Source: Zobellia uliginosa
GTDB lineage: Bacteria; Bacteroidota; Bacteroidia; Flavobacteriales; Flavobacteriaceae
NCBI RefSeq assembly: GCF_900156625.1
Contig: NZ_FTOB01000008.1
Coordinates: 1 to 64,000 of the forward strand
Direction of reading: 5' to 3'
DNA length: 64,000 nucleotides
Positions 1-7,408 of the stretch are shown here, in pieces. Each line of letters opens with the position of its first letter. The stretch's first letter is position 1. The position numbers and the translations under genes are program-made. The notes under the pieces were generated by a model, which saw only the letters and a list, made by a program, of their open reading frames with translations, was not told where the DNA came from and made no database searches.

Positions 1-636
1 CAATTCAGAGGTGTTAGAAACGTAGAGTTCTTCTTATTTAGGTTAACTAATATTTTTGCCTAAAGATAAAATCCCACAACTTTATGACTTGATCCGTAAC
101 AATCTTAATATACTTGGGAGCCGATAGTAATGTGTTTGTATTTAATATGGTGGGCGCTATTAAGACCCTAGGTAATCGGAGTAGGTATAATTTAATCGAA
201 TGAAATTGAAGCCTAGAAAGAAGGATTGAAAATAGGCATCAAAATAGACCTGACGATTGGAGGTGTTTTAGCGAGAAAAACCAAAATACTCGAAAGGGTA
301 ATTGTTGATTTTGTCAATGATGGGAATTCTTCTAACAATAGCGATAATATAGGTTGGATTGCTCATCGCCTAATAATTTGAATCTTAAGTTTTAAGCCTT
401 TGGTAATTAAGAAAGTAGTCTAATCGGTTGATGTCATTTTACCTATCTGCAAGAAGGGAAACAGAATGACCGAAGACGTTCAAAAATCGTTGGCATTCGA
501 ACAGAATATTTTATAAGCTTTTAAATTAAGAGCTAAGCGAATGAGGTGCGATTCTTGCTGAGGTCGCTATCTTAAATTATTGTTTTATAAGGGGGCTTAA
601 GCCCTAATAAGTGTAAGTCCTTTTAATTAGGGGCTT
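1..636. other. Stretch without a recognisable gene
   Basis: No convincing protein gene is visible on either strand. The longest open stretch I followed by eye runs on the + strand from a TTG at 226 to a stop at 381 (51 codons, isoleucine- and lysine-rich). It has no ATG and I recognise no family. The segment may be the tail of an upstream intergenic region or decayed coding sequence. The only clear structure is the hairpin near 598-637. Confidence 0.5.
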
Positions 637-638
637 TT
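598..638. terminator. Hairpin, possible terminator
   Basis: The sequence AAGCCCTAAT near 599-608 can pair with ATTAGGGGCTT near 626-636 with one bulged base, and four T residues follow on the + strand. The 12-base palindrome GGGCTTAAGCCC at 593-604 overlaps it. It sits directly downstream of the small minus-strand reading frame at 637-744. It could end transcription from either side, but the T tract is short. Confidence 0.35.
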
Positions 639-744
639 ATATTTTATAGACATCGAATTTTTTGACCAATTCGTTTATCCTTTTTTTGTTTTCTTCTAGC
701 TTTTCTTTAAGTTCTTCTATCTGTTCTTTCGTAAGGGGGTTCAT
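637..744 (-). CDS. Possible 35-aa coiled-coil microprotein
   Basis: A short minus-strand frame begins with ATG at 744 and ends with TAA at 637. It encodes about 35 residues beginning MNPLTKEQIEELKEK, then glutamate/lysine-rich sequence with leucine and isoleucine at heptad-like spacing, and ends VYKI. The composition predicts a single amphipathic or coiled-coil helix. It is next to a hairpin that could be its terminator. There is no homology evidence; it may be a real small protein, the tail of a decayed gene, or chance. Confidence 0.3.
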   Translation of the reverse strand: MNPLTKEQIEELKEKLEENKKRINELVKKFDVYKI

Positions 745-880
745 ACCATCATTAATTATGATTGTCCGATTATAACGATGCATAAAGGCTTACATTGTGT
801 GCTTTTTAATCAATTATAAAATTTTCATCAGATAAATTGTTGATAACTCATCTTGTTATGCCGTTTTGTTCTTAATAATT

Positions 881-1612
881 TTAGTTTTTCCTCTTGGTCC
901 AAATCTCGTACATGGGTTCTCCCTTACTATTGTTTCCGGTATGGTGCCAATCGTTTCCTTTTAGTTCGTAGTTGAACTTTAAGGTCGCTCCCACACGGGA
1001 ATCGTCTTTTGAGAAAAAGTCTATGTTTTCGGTGTAATGGCCATCTTTTGAACTAAAGGAACCTCCGCCCGTACCAAAAAACTTCATGCTGTCGGTATGG
1101 TAGGCAATCCATTGAAAGCGTCCGTTCATAAGTAGTTTGAGTGTTTTTCTAGGGTTTTCTTCGCCTCTTCGCTCTTGACCGGTATCGGGGCCACGTGTGG
1201 CAAAAAGCCATTTTCCGTCCAAGGCTTGTGTTAGGGAGGCAATCGGTTTAAAAGTAGCGTTCGGTTTCAGTTCAAGAACAAGGGCATCCTCTTTTTGTTC
1301 GAAGGGAATCTGTAGTGTCTTCAGTTGGTCGTTTTCGTAATTGGAATTGAATTCCAAATCGACAATGAGGCGATTACCTTCGACTTGTACAAAACCTCCA
1401 CGGGTCGTTATAAAATGGGGCGGACTTTTTTCATAGATCGTATGTACAAGGTAACCATCGTTGATATGAAGCTCATGGGTGATGTTTTTTTGGTCGATGT
1501 GCTCTTCAAAAAGGTAACTTTTTGATGCCATTTGGGCGCTCACAAGATGGGTCGTGGCCAAAATGAGGAATAAGACCATACATTTTGTCCCAATTTTGAT
1601 TGTCGTTTTCAT
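881..1612 (-). CDS. Secreted lipocalin-like hypothetical protein
   Basis: The protein has 243 residues and starts with a Sec signal peptide (MKTTIKIGTKCMVLFLILAT, cleavage expected after VSA near residue 26). The mature part has two halves. The first is beta-rich. The second starts near residue 130 with a DGKW motif and aromatic-rich strands, resembling the 'membrane or secreted protein' (DUF4488/lipocalin-like) group common in Bacteroidota. Such proteins are exported to the periplasm or cell surface and have no known reaction. It stands alone on the minus strand, divergent from the polyamine operon. Start choice rests on the signal peptide immediately after ATG 1612. Family placement is by general resemblance only. 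Confidence 0.7.
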   Translation of the reverse strand: MKTTIKIGTKCMVLFLILATTHLVSAQMASKSYLFEEHIDQKNITHELHINDGYLVHTIYEKSPPHFITTRGGFVQVEGNRLIVDLEFNSNYENDQLKTLQIPFEQKEDALVLELKPNATFKPIASLTQALDGKWLFATRGPDTGQERRGEENPRKTLKLLMNGRFQWIAYHTDSMKFFGTGGGSFSSKDGHYTENIDFFSKDDSRVGATLKFNYELKGNDWHHTGNNSKGEPMYEIWTKRKN

Positions 1613-1831
1613 TTGTTGATGGTTTTTAATGGTTTAAAAATAAGGTAATTACGCCGTATTCTTAGCTTTTTGGCCTCCTTTAAAAATTTTTTTTCACGCT
1701 TTGTCGTAATTTTTTTGAAAATTCTTGATTTTAATTTTTTTTTGTTTTCATTTGTCTTGTCTTTAGCGCTTCAAAACTAAAGACGTTTAGAGCTTTTAGC
1801 TGAACATTATGCAACGTGTTTCTATGTTCGG

Positions 1832-1904
1832 GCTATGGGAGATTAGGAAGTCAAATCTCATAGCAACCCATCAGATGGGCGGCCGGATTTTAAAGCTAAC
1901 TTCC
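1832..1904 (+). ncRNA. Candidate cis-regulatory RNA (pseudoknot) before speA
   Basis: GCTAT (1832-1836) and GAGATT (1839-1844) pair with AATCTC (1854-1859) and ATAGC (1860-1864), leaving two bulged G residues. The hairpin loop carries GGAAGT (1846-1851), an exact complement of ACTTCC at 1899-1904, so an H-type pseudoknot can form. A second hairpin, CCCAT-CAG-ATGGG (1867-1879), sits between the pseudoknot strands. A short hairpin with a T run follows at 1921. The layout, a compact aptamer-like fold followed by a terminator ahead of a biosynthetic operon, is typical of riboswitches. The consensus does not match the SAM-I, SAM-II, TPP, cobalamin or guanidine classes I know. Folding was done by eye. 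Confidence 0.4.
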
Positions 1905-1920
1905 GATTTTTCTACTACTA

Positions 1921-1948
1921 TTGTGCAAAGCCAGCACAACTATTTTTT
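1921..1948 (+). terminator. Terminator-like hairpin in speA leader
   Basis: TTGTGC (1921-1926) is the exact reverse complement of GCACAA (1934-1939), with a seven-base loop, and the sequence CTATTTTTT follows. The six-base-pair stem is weak for an intrinsic terminator but well placed for conditional termination between the pseudoknot at 1832-1904 and the speA start at 2063. Confidence 0.4.
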
Positions 1949-2062
1949 CATTCCTACTACTCAGGAACAAATTCTTATATGACACCATCGGTAACAATTT
2001 TTTAATCTTTACGGCACACCTTAGTAAAAAAATATACCGATTTTCATTCACAAGAATTCGCA

Positions 2063-3520
2063 ATGAATACAAAATACATCGATCTAATCGATCAAACGTA
2101 CTTTTTCCCTCAAGAAGAATTTACCCTTGAGGACGAACACTTGAAATTTCACGACATACCGCTTAGGGATGTGGTGGAAAAATTTGGGAGCCCCCTAAAA
2201 TTCACCTACTTGCCTAAAATTTCAGAGAATATCGGAAGGGCGAGGAATTGGTTCGCGAACGCTATTGAAAAGAATGCCTACAAAGGCAAATACCACTATT
2301 GTTATTGTACCAAAAGTTCGCACTTTCAGCATATCTTGCACGAAGCGCTCAAGAACGATATCCATATCGAGACCTCTTCGGCCTTTGATATTAATATCGT
2401 AGAGCAGTTGAAAAACGATGGAAAGCTAAAAGATAGTGCTTATGTTATCTGCAACGGTTTTAAACGCGAGCAGTATATAGATAATATCGCAAGGCTGATC
2501 AACAAGGGCCATAAAAACTGTATCCCCATCATCGATAATTACGAAGAAATCGGACTTTTATCCGACGTTATAGACGATACCTTTAAAATTGGGATCCGAA
2601 TAGCTTCTGAGGAAGAGCCTAAATTCGAGTTCTATACCTCTCGCTTAGGAATTGGCTATAAGAATATTGTTCCGTTTTTCGAAAACGAAATCAAGGACAA
2701 CGATAAGGTAGAGCTGAAAATGCTTCACTTTTTTATCAATACCGGTATTCGTGACAATGCCTATTATTGGAACGAGTTGGTAAAATGTCTAAAAGTGTAC
2801 ACCCGTTTGAAAAAAATCTGTCCCTCTTTGGATAGCTTGAATATTGGGGGCGGATTCCCCATCAAGAATTCCTTGGCCTTTGAGTACGATTATCAATATA
2901 TGATCAACGAAATCTTGAACCAGATCAATATTACTTGCGAAGAGGCCGATGTGCCGGTTCCCCATATTTTTACGGAGTTCGGAAGTTTTACCGTAGGTGA
3001 GAGCGGCGGCGCCATTTATGAAATTCTCTACCAAAAACAACAGAACGACCGCGAAAAATGGAATATGATCGATTCATCTTTCATTACCACTTTACCCGAT
3101 ACTTGGGCCATTAACAAGCGGTTTATCATGTTGCCCATCAATCGGTGGAACGACGAGTACGAACGCGTGCTTTTGGGCGGTTTGACCTGCGATAGCGACG
3201 ATTATTATAATAGCGAGCAGAACATGAACGCTATTTACCTGCCCAAATACAAACGAGATAAACCATTGTATATAGGCTTTTTCAATACAGGGGCCTACCA
3301 AGAGACCATTGGCGGTTATGGTGGACTTCAGCATTGCTTGATTCCCCAGCCTAAACATATATTGATAGATAAGGATGCCGATGGCAATCTTACCTATGAG
3401 GTTTTTAGTCCCCAACAAAAGGCGGAAGACCTATTGGACATTTTGGGTTATAAAGCGGATAAATCTACCGTAGACACCAGCGATACTACTATCGAACATG
3501 CAATTACATCAAACGTATAA
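2063..3520 (+). CDS. speA: Arginine decarboxylase (fold III, PLP)
   Basis: The 485-residue protein belongs to the alanine-racemase-fold PLP decarboxylases (Orn/DAP/Arg decarboxylase group 2), in the short form used by Bacteroidota for biosynthetic arginine decarboxylase. It should convert arginine to agmatine in the cytoplasm. Visible elements are the PLP lysine in YCTKSS (Lys84), the glycine loop GGGFPI (262-267), a phosphate-binding TEFGS (304-308), the cross-subunit catalytic CDSDD motif (376-380), and the C-terminal PLP tyrosine in GAYQ (410-413). Agmatinase follows after 15 bp, which supports the substrate assignment over ornithine or diaminopimelate. ATG 2063 was chosen because the N-terminal residues look ordinary and no better start lies nearby. 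The long structured leader suggests post-initiation regulation. Confidence 0.92.
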   Translation: MNTKYIDLIDQTYFFPQEEFTLEDEHLKFHDIPLRDVVEKFGSPLKFTYLPKISENIGRARNWFANAIEKNAYKGKYHYCYCTKSSHFQHILHEALKNDIHIETSSAFDINIVEQLKNDGKLKDSAYVICNGFKREQYIDNIARLINKGHKNCIPIIDNYEEIGLLSDVIDDTFKIGIRIASEEEPKFEFYTSRLGIGYKNIVPFFENEIKDNDKVELKMLHFFINTGIRDNAYYWNELVKCLKVYTRLKKICPSLDSLNIGGGFPIKNSLAFEYDYQYMINEILNQINITCEEADVPVPHIFTEFGSFTVGESGGAIYEILYQKQQNDREKWNMIDSSFITTLPDTWAINKRFIMLPINRWNDEYERVLLGGLTCDSDDYYNSEQNMNAIYLPKYKRDKPLYIGFFNTGAYQETIGGYGGLQHCLIPQPKHILIDKDADGNLTYEVFSPQQKAEDLLDILGYKADKSTVDTSDTTIEHAITSNV

Positions 3521-3535
3521 ACTTCAACAATCAAG

Positions 3536-4477
3536 ATGAGCACAACAAAGAATTATGCGGGCATTCCCGACAAATTCGCACAATTAGAAACGGCCAAGGT
3601 AGTTTTAATACCTGTGCCTTATGATGGAACAAGTACTTGGGGCAAAGGTGCCGATAAGGGCCCTCAAGCATTTTTAGAGGCTTCCGAGAACATGGAGCTT
3701 TACGATATCGAAACCGATAGCGAGGTGTATGGGCAAGGTATTTATTTGGCCGAGGCCATAACCGAGAACAGCTCGCCCGAAGCCGTGGTAAACGCTGTTC
3801 ATAAACAGACCAAAGATTATATTAAACGTAATAAGTTCGTAACCTTGTTCGGGGGGGAGCATTCCATTTCGATAGGTACGATCCGCGCTTTTAATGAGTG
3901 TTTCGATAATCTTACCGTTTTGCAGATCGATGCCCATGCCGACCTACGCGAGTCGTATGAAGGTACAAAATACAACCATGCCTGTGCCGTTCACGAAGCC
4001 AGTCAGACCACAAATCTGATTCAAGTAGGTATTCGTTCCATGGATGCTATAGAAAAATCGTTTATGGACGAGGAGAAAACCTTCTTTGCCCACGATATGG
4101 TACATGATGAGTATTGGATGGACAAGGTAATCGAGGCCATGACGGACAATGTCTTGATTACTTTTGATCTTGATGCCTTTGATCCTTCTATCATGCCTTC
4201 TACGGGAACTCCCGAGCCAGGGGGACTCTTTTGGTACGAGACCTTGGAGTTTTTAAAACAGGTATTTGAGGAGAAAAATGTAGTGGGTTTTGATATTGTG
4301 GAGCTCTGCCCTAATCCCACGGATAAATCTTCAGATTTTCTTGCCGCTAAATTGTATTATAAAATGCTAAGCTACAAATTTATAAGTGAGGCGGCAGATG
4401 ACGAATATGACAACACTTACGATGTAGATTACAAAACAGGTACGAACGGTTTAAAATTTGATGATGACGAAGACTAA
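3536..4477 (+). CDS. speB: Agmatinase (ureohydrolase family)
   Basis: This 313-residue ureohydrolase should hydrolyse agmatine to putrescine and urea, the second step after SpeA. The binuclear manganese site is complete: GGEHS gives His109, DAHAD gives Asp132/His134/Asp136, and TFDLDAFDP gives Asp211/Asp213. Length and motif spacing fit agmatinase/arginase proteins. Placement directly behind an arginine decarboxylase favours agmatinase over arginase or formimidoylglutamase. The C-terminus is acidic (FDDDED), and the last codons overlap the start of the next gene by 17 bases, pointing to translational coupling. Confidence 0.92.
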   Translation: MSTTKNYAGIPDKFAQLETAKVVLIPVPYDGTSTWGKGADKGPQAFLEASENMELYDIETDSEVYGQGIYLAEAITENSSPEAVVNAVHKQTKDYIKRNKFVTLFGGEHSISIGTIRAFNECFDNLTVLQIDAHADLRESYEGTKYNHACAVHEASQTTNLIQVGIRSMDAIEKSFMDEEKTFFAHDMVHDEYWMDKVIEAMTDNVLITFDLDAFDPSIMPSTGTPEPGGLFWYETLEFLKQVFEEKNVVGFDIVELCPNPTDKSSDFLAAKLYYKMLSYKFISEAADDEYDNTYDVDYKTGTNGLKFDDDED

Positions 4478-5441
4478 AGGAGCAATTTCCGAATTTATAG
4501 AAAAATATTACCTGCATTTTAATGCTGCCGCTTTGGTAGATGCCGCCAAAGCATACGAAGAGCAATTGAACAAGGGTTCTAAAATGCTTGTATCATTGGC
4601 GGGAGCGATGAGTACTGCCGAATTGGGCAAGATCTTTGCCGAAATGATCCGTCAAGACAAGGTGCAGATCATATCGTGTACAGGTGCCAATCTAGAGGAG
4701 GATATCATGAATTTGGTAGCGCATTCACATTACAAGCGCGTTCCCGAATACAGGGACCTTACGCCCCAAGATGAGTGGAATTTACTCGAAAAGGGCTTGA
4801 ATAGGGTAACCGACACCTGTATTCCCGAAGAGGAAGCCTTTAGAAGGTTGCAAGAGCATATTTTTAAGATATGGAAAGATGCCGAGGAAAAAGGGGAGCG
4901 CTACTTGCCACATGAATACATGTATAAAATGTTGCTTTCCGGGGTGCTTGAGGAGTATTATGAAATTGATCTTAAAGATTCATGGATGTACGCCGCTGCC
5001 GAGAAAAACCTGCCTATTGTGTGCCCAGGATGGGAAGACAGTACTATGGGCAATATCTTTGCATCTTATGTATTAAAGGGCGAGTTGAAGGCCAGTACCA
5101 TGAAATCGGGTATTGAATATATGACCTTCTTGGCCGATTGGTATACCGATAACTCTAAAAACGGTATCGGCTTCTTTCAAATCGGAGGAGGTATAGCTGG
5201 TGATTTTCCCATCTGTGTAGTACCTATGCTCTATCAAGATATGGAGCGTACCGATACACCGTTCTGGAGCTATTTCTGTCAGATCAGTGATTCTACCACC
5301 AGTTACGGGTCGTACTCGGGTGCGGTTCCGAATGAGAAAATTACATGGGGAAAACTAGATATCCATACCCCAAAATTTATAATAGAAAGCGATGCAACCA
5401 TTGTTGCGCCATTAATTTTTGCTTATCTTCTTGACTTATGA
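4461..5441 (+). CDS. Deoxyhypusine synthase-like protein
   Basis: The protein is about 326 residues and resembles deoxyhypusine synthase, an NAD-dependent enzyme that moves an aminobutyl group from spermidine to a lysine of eIF5A. Features include the N-terminal VSLAGAMSTAELGK segment, a CTGAN motif near residue 72, and a C-terminal ITWGKLD in which the lysine (about 298) matches the enzyme's catalytic lysine. Bacteria lack eIF5A, so the acceptor must differ. Bacterial homologues are thought to make polyamines of the homospermidine/spermidine type from putrescine, which suits its place behind agmatinase. Two adjacent ATG codons (4461, 4464) lie inside the end of speB; the earlier is given. 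Modification of a protein lysine cannot be excluded. Confidence 0.85.
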   Translation: MMTKTKGAISEFIEKYYLHFNAAALVDAAKAYEEQLNKGSKMLVSLAGAMSTAELGKIFAEMIRQDKVQIISCTGANLEEDIMNLVAHSHYKRVPEYRDLTPQDEWNLLEKGLNRVTDTCIPEEEAFRRLQEHIFKIWKDAEEKGERYLPHEYMYKMLLSGVLEEYYEIDLKDSWMYAAAEKNLPIVCPGWEDSTMGNIFASYVLKGELKASTMKSGIEYMTFLADWYTDNSKNGIGFFQIGGGIAGDFPICVVPMLYQDMERTDTPFWSYFCQISDSTTSYGSYSGAVPNEKITWGKLDIHTPKFIIESDATIVAPLIFAYLLDL

Positions 5442-5764
5442 GTAGTAGAAAAGAAAACACAAATTTAAAGCGCGTCATCGTAGACTTTAAAAAGCTGACC
5501 CCAGAAGTATTGAAGCTTCTGGTGGAGGCTTATCCTGATGGTTATGATGATCGAAATATCATTTCCTTCAAAAATGCCAATGGTGAACGTATAGAAGCTG
5601 TTGAAGTGTTGACCGAAGACACCAAATATTTGGTGAAGATCAGTGCGAAGCTTGAGTACACTATGGAGAATTATGACGAAGATGATTATGAAGATTTTGA
5701 TGAAGATGACCCAGATGCGGTAATAGAGCCCGACCCTGAAGATATGGCTCAAGACGATGATTAG
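5438..5764 (+). CDS. Small protein with very acidic C-terminal tail
   Basis: The start codon overlaps the stop of the deoxyhypusine-synthase-like gene (ATGA at 5438-5441), so the two are translationally coupled. The 108-residue product has a mixed N-terminal domain (about 1-78, with VDFKKLTPEVLKLL and a central FKNANGERIEAVEVL segment). It then has a tail of about 30 residues that is mostly Asp and Glu with no lysine, ending QDDD. No signal peptide or membrane segment is present. I do not recognise a functional family. Its fixed position between polyamine genes suggests a partner, chaperone-like subunit or substrate of one of them. The acidic tail could bind cationic polyamines or ribosomal proteins, or accept glutamate from the RimK-type ligase downstream; these are guesses. 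Confidence 0.8.
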   Translation: MSSRKENTNLKRVIVDFKKLTPEVLKLLVEAYPDGYDDRNIISFKNANGERIEAVEVLTEDTKYLVKISAKLEYTMENYDEDDYEDFDEDDPDAVIEPDPEDMAQDDD

Positions 5765-5795
5765 AGCCGTTCTTCGGTTTGCGCAAAACCTTTGT

Positions 5796-5812
5796 TGCCC
5801 GTTCTTCGGGCA
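5796..5812. repeat. Short hairpin between operon genes
   Basis: TGCCCG (5796-5801) pairs with CGGGCA (5807-5812) around a TTCTT loop. No T run follows, so it is unlikely to stop transcription. It lies in the 114-bp gap between the acidic protein and the GNAT/hydrolase gene and could act as an RNA-stability or processing element. Confidence 0.4.
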
Positions 5813-5878
5813 GTGGCCCCTTCTTAGCTCTATTCCAAAATTTCTTCATAGTAACAATTACCGCTTAATGCCCGTTCG

Positions 5879-7408
5879 ATGAATATAGAGGATATAGAGA
5901 ATGTAGAGTTGAAGTTTTTGAGCCTTGATGATTATCAAGAGCTCAAAGATGCCATGATATCGGCCTATGCCAATATGCCTGGATCCTACTGGAAAGAAAA
6001 GCAGATAAAATCGCTTATCGATAAATTTCCGGAAGGACAGGTGGTAATCAAAATAAATGGACAGTTGGCCGGTGTGGCCCTATCCATTATTGTAGCCTTT
6101 GACCGTTTTGACGATGAACACACCTATGAGCAGATTACGGGCAACTATTCCTTTGCTACGCATGATGATGAGGGCGATGTGCTCTACGGTATCGAGGTCT
6201 TTATAAAGCCACAGTTTCGCGGTCTTAGATTGGGGCGTCGCTTGTACGATTATCGAAAGGAATTGTGTGAGAAATTAAACCTTAAGAGTATTGTCTTTGG
6301 GGGAAGAATGCCCAATTTTCATAAATACATGGGCGAGCTCACCCCAAAAGAATATATTGCCAAGGTGCGCCGAAAGGAAATTGCCGATCCCGTACTGAAC
6401 TTTCAGATCAGCAACGATTTTCACCCCGTTAAGGTCATGAAAGGATACTTGGAAGGCGATAAGGATTCGAGTGACTTTGCCATTCTGATGGAGTGGGACA
6501 ACATCTATTATCAAAAACCTTCTAAAAAGGCGGCGACCAAGAAAAAAGTCATTCGTTTAGGGCTTATACAATGGCAGATGCGGCCCTATAGAGATTTGGA
6601 AGAACTCCTGCAGCAGGCGGAGTATTTTATCGATGCGGTTTCAGGGTATAGGTCTGATTTCGCCCTGTTTCCCGAGTTTTTCAATGCGCCCTTGATGGCC
6701 AAGGACAATCATTTGTCCACTTCCGACGCCATTCGTGAATTGGCTAGGCATACGGGGGATATCGTACAGAAATTTTCTGAGTTTTCCATATCCTATAACA
6801 TCAACATCATAACCGGAAGCATGCCTGAAATGATCGATGGCCGTTTGTACAACGTAGGCTATTTGTGTCGACGTGATGGTAGTATGGAACGTTATGAAAA
6901 ATTACATGTTACCCCTGACGAAGCCAAGGTCTGGGGAATGCAAGGTGGAACCCAACTGAAGGCTTTCGATACCGATTGTGGTAAAATAGGCGTCTTGATC
7001 TGTTATGATTCCGAATTTCCTGAACTAAGCCGTTTGTTGGCCGATGAAGGTATGGATATATTGTTCGTTCCTTTTTTGACCGATACCCAAAATGGCTATT
7101 CTAGGGTACGGCATTGTGCCCAGGCAAGGGCGATAGAAAACGAGTGCTATGTGGCTATTGCCGGTAGCGTGGGCAACTTGCCCAATGTGCAGAATATGGA
7201 TATTCAATTTGCCCAATCCATGGTATTTACACCTTGTGATTTTTCCTTCCCCACCAATGGGGTCAAGGCCGAGGCCACACCGAATACCGAAATGATCCTG
7301 ATAGCCGACGTAGATATCGATTTGCTGCGCGAACTTAACCAATTTGGGGCCGTACGGAATTTGAAGGATAGAAGAAAAGATATATTTGAACTTAAAAAAA
7401 AAATATAG
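5879..7408 (+). CDS. GNAT acetyltransferase / carbon-nitrogen hydrolase fusion
   Basis: A 509-residue two-domain protein. Residues 1-210 are a GNAT N-acetyltransferase domain with the acetyl-CoA loop [10 protein letters not shown] (113-122). Residues 225-500 are a nitrilase-superfamily amidohydrolase with the Glu-Lys-Cys triad: Glu266 in FPEFFN, Lys341 in YEKLHV, Cys375 in ICYDSEFPE. The fusion is known in Bacteroidota, but its substrate is not established. In this operon a plausible substrate is an acetylated or carbamoylated polyamine, or a protein amine. The C-terminus ends in a lysine-rich ELKKKI encoded by a run of ten A residues, and the stop overlaps the next frame. Domain identification is firm; substrate is inference. 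Confidence 0.88.
   Translation: MNIEDIENVELKFLSLDDYQELKDAMISAYANMPGSYWKEKQIKSLIDKFPEGQVVIKINGQLAGVALSIIVAFDRFDDEHTYEQITGNYSFATHDDEGDVLYGIEVFIKPQFRGLRLGRRLYDYRKELCEKLNLKSIVFGGRMPNFHKYMGELTPKEYIAKVRRKEIADPVLNFQISNDFHPVKVMKGYLEGDKDSSDFAILMEWDNIYYQKPSKKAATKKKVIRLGLIQWQMRPYRDLEELLQQAEYFIDAVSGYRSDFALFPEFFNAPLMAKDNHLSTSDAIRELARHTGDIVQKFSEFSISYNINIITGSMPEMIDGRLYNVGYLCRRDGSMERYEKLHVTPDEAKVWGMQGGTQLKAFDTDCGKIGVLICYDSEFPELSRLLADEGMDILFVPFLTDTQNGYSRVRHCAQARAIENECYVAIAGSVGNLPNVQNMDIQFAQSMVFTPCDFSFPTNGVKAEATPNTEMILIADVDIDLLRELNQFGAVRNLKDRRKDIFELKKKI

Larger units (their letters stand above)
1613..2062. other. 450-bp divergent intergenic region with structured leader
   Basis: The region separates the minus-strand secreted protein from speA. 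Its left part (1670-1750) is a T-rich tract. Its right part holds a pseudoknot-capable sequence (1832-1904) and a terminator-like hairpin (1921-1948), described separately. The speA start at 2063 follows an A/T-rich leader with no strong Shine-Dalgarno site. A 69-codon frame that begins with TTG at 1921 runs into speA in another phase and looks like chance. Confidence 0.6.

Noticed and set aside
1832-1904. HDV-like ribozyme or SAM-II riboswitch
   Set aside because: There is no P3-type hairpin between the second and third strands and no match to the SAM-II conserved bases, so only a generic pseudoknot is claimed.
1921-2130. 69-codon + strand frame overlapping the speA start
   Set aside because: It begins with TTG in a hairpin, overlaps speA in another phase and has no domain-like pattern; it looks like chance.
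5661-5849. 62-codon minus-strand frame starting MKKFWNRAKK
   Set aside because: Most of it lies opposite the acidic-protein gene and the hairpin at 5796-5812. The acidic codons of that gene give His/Leu-rich sequence on the other strand, as a shadow would.
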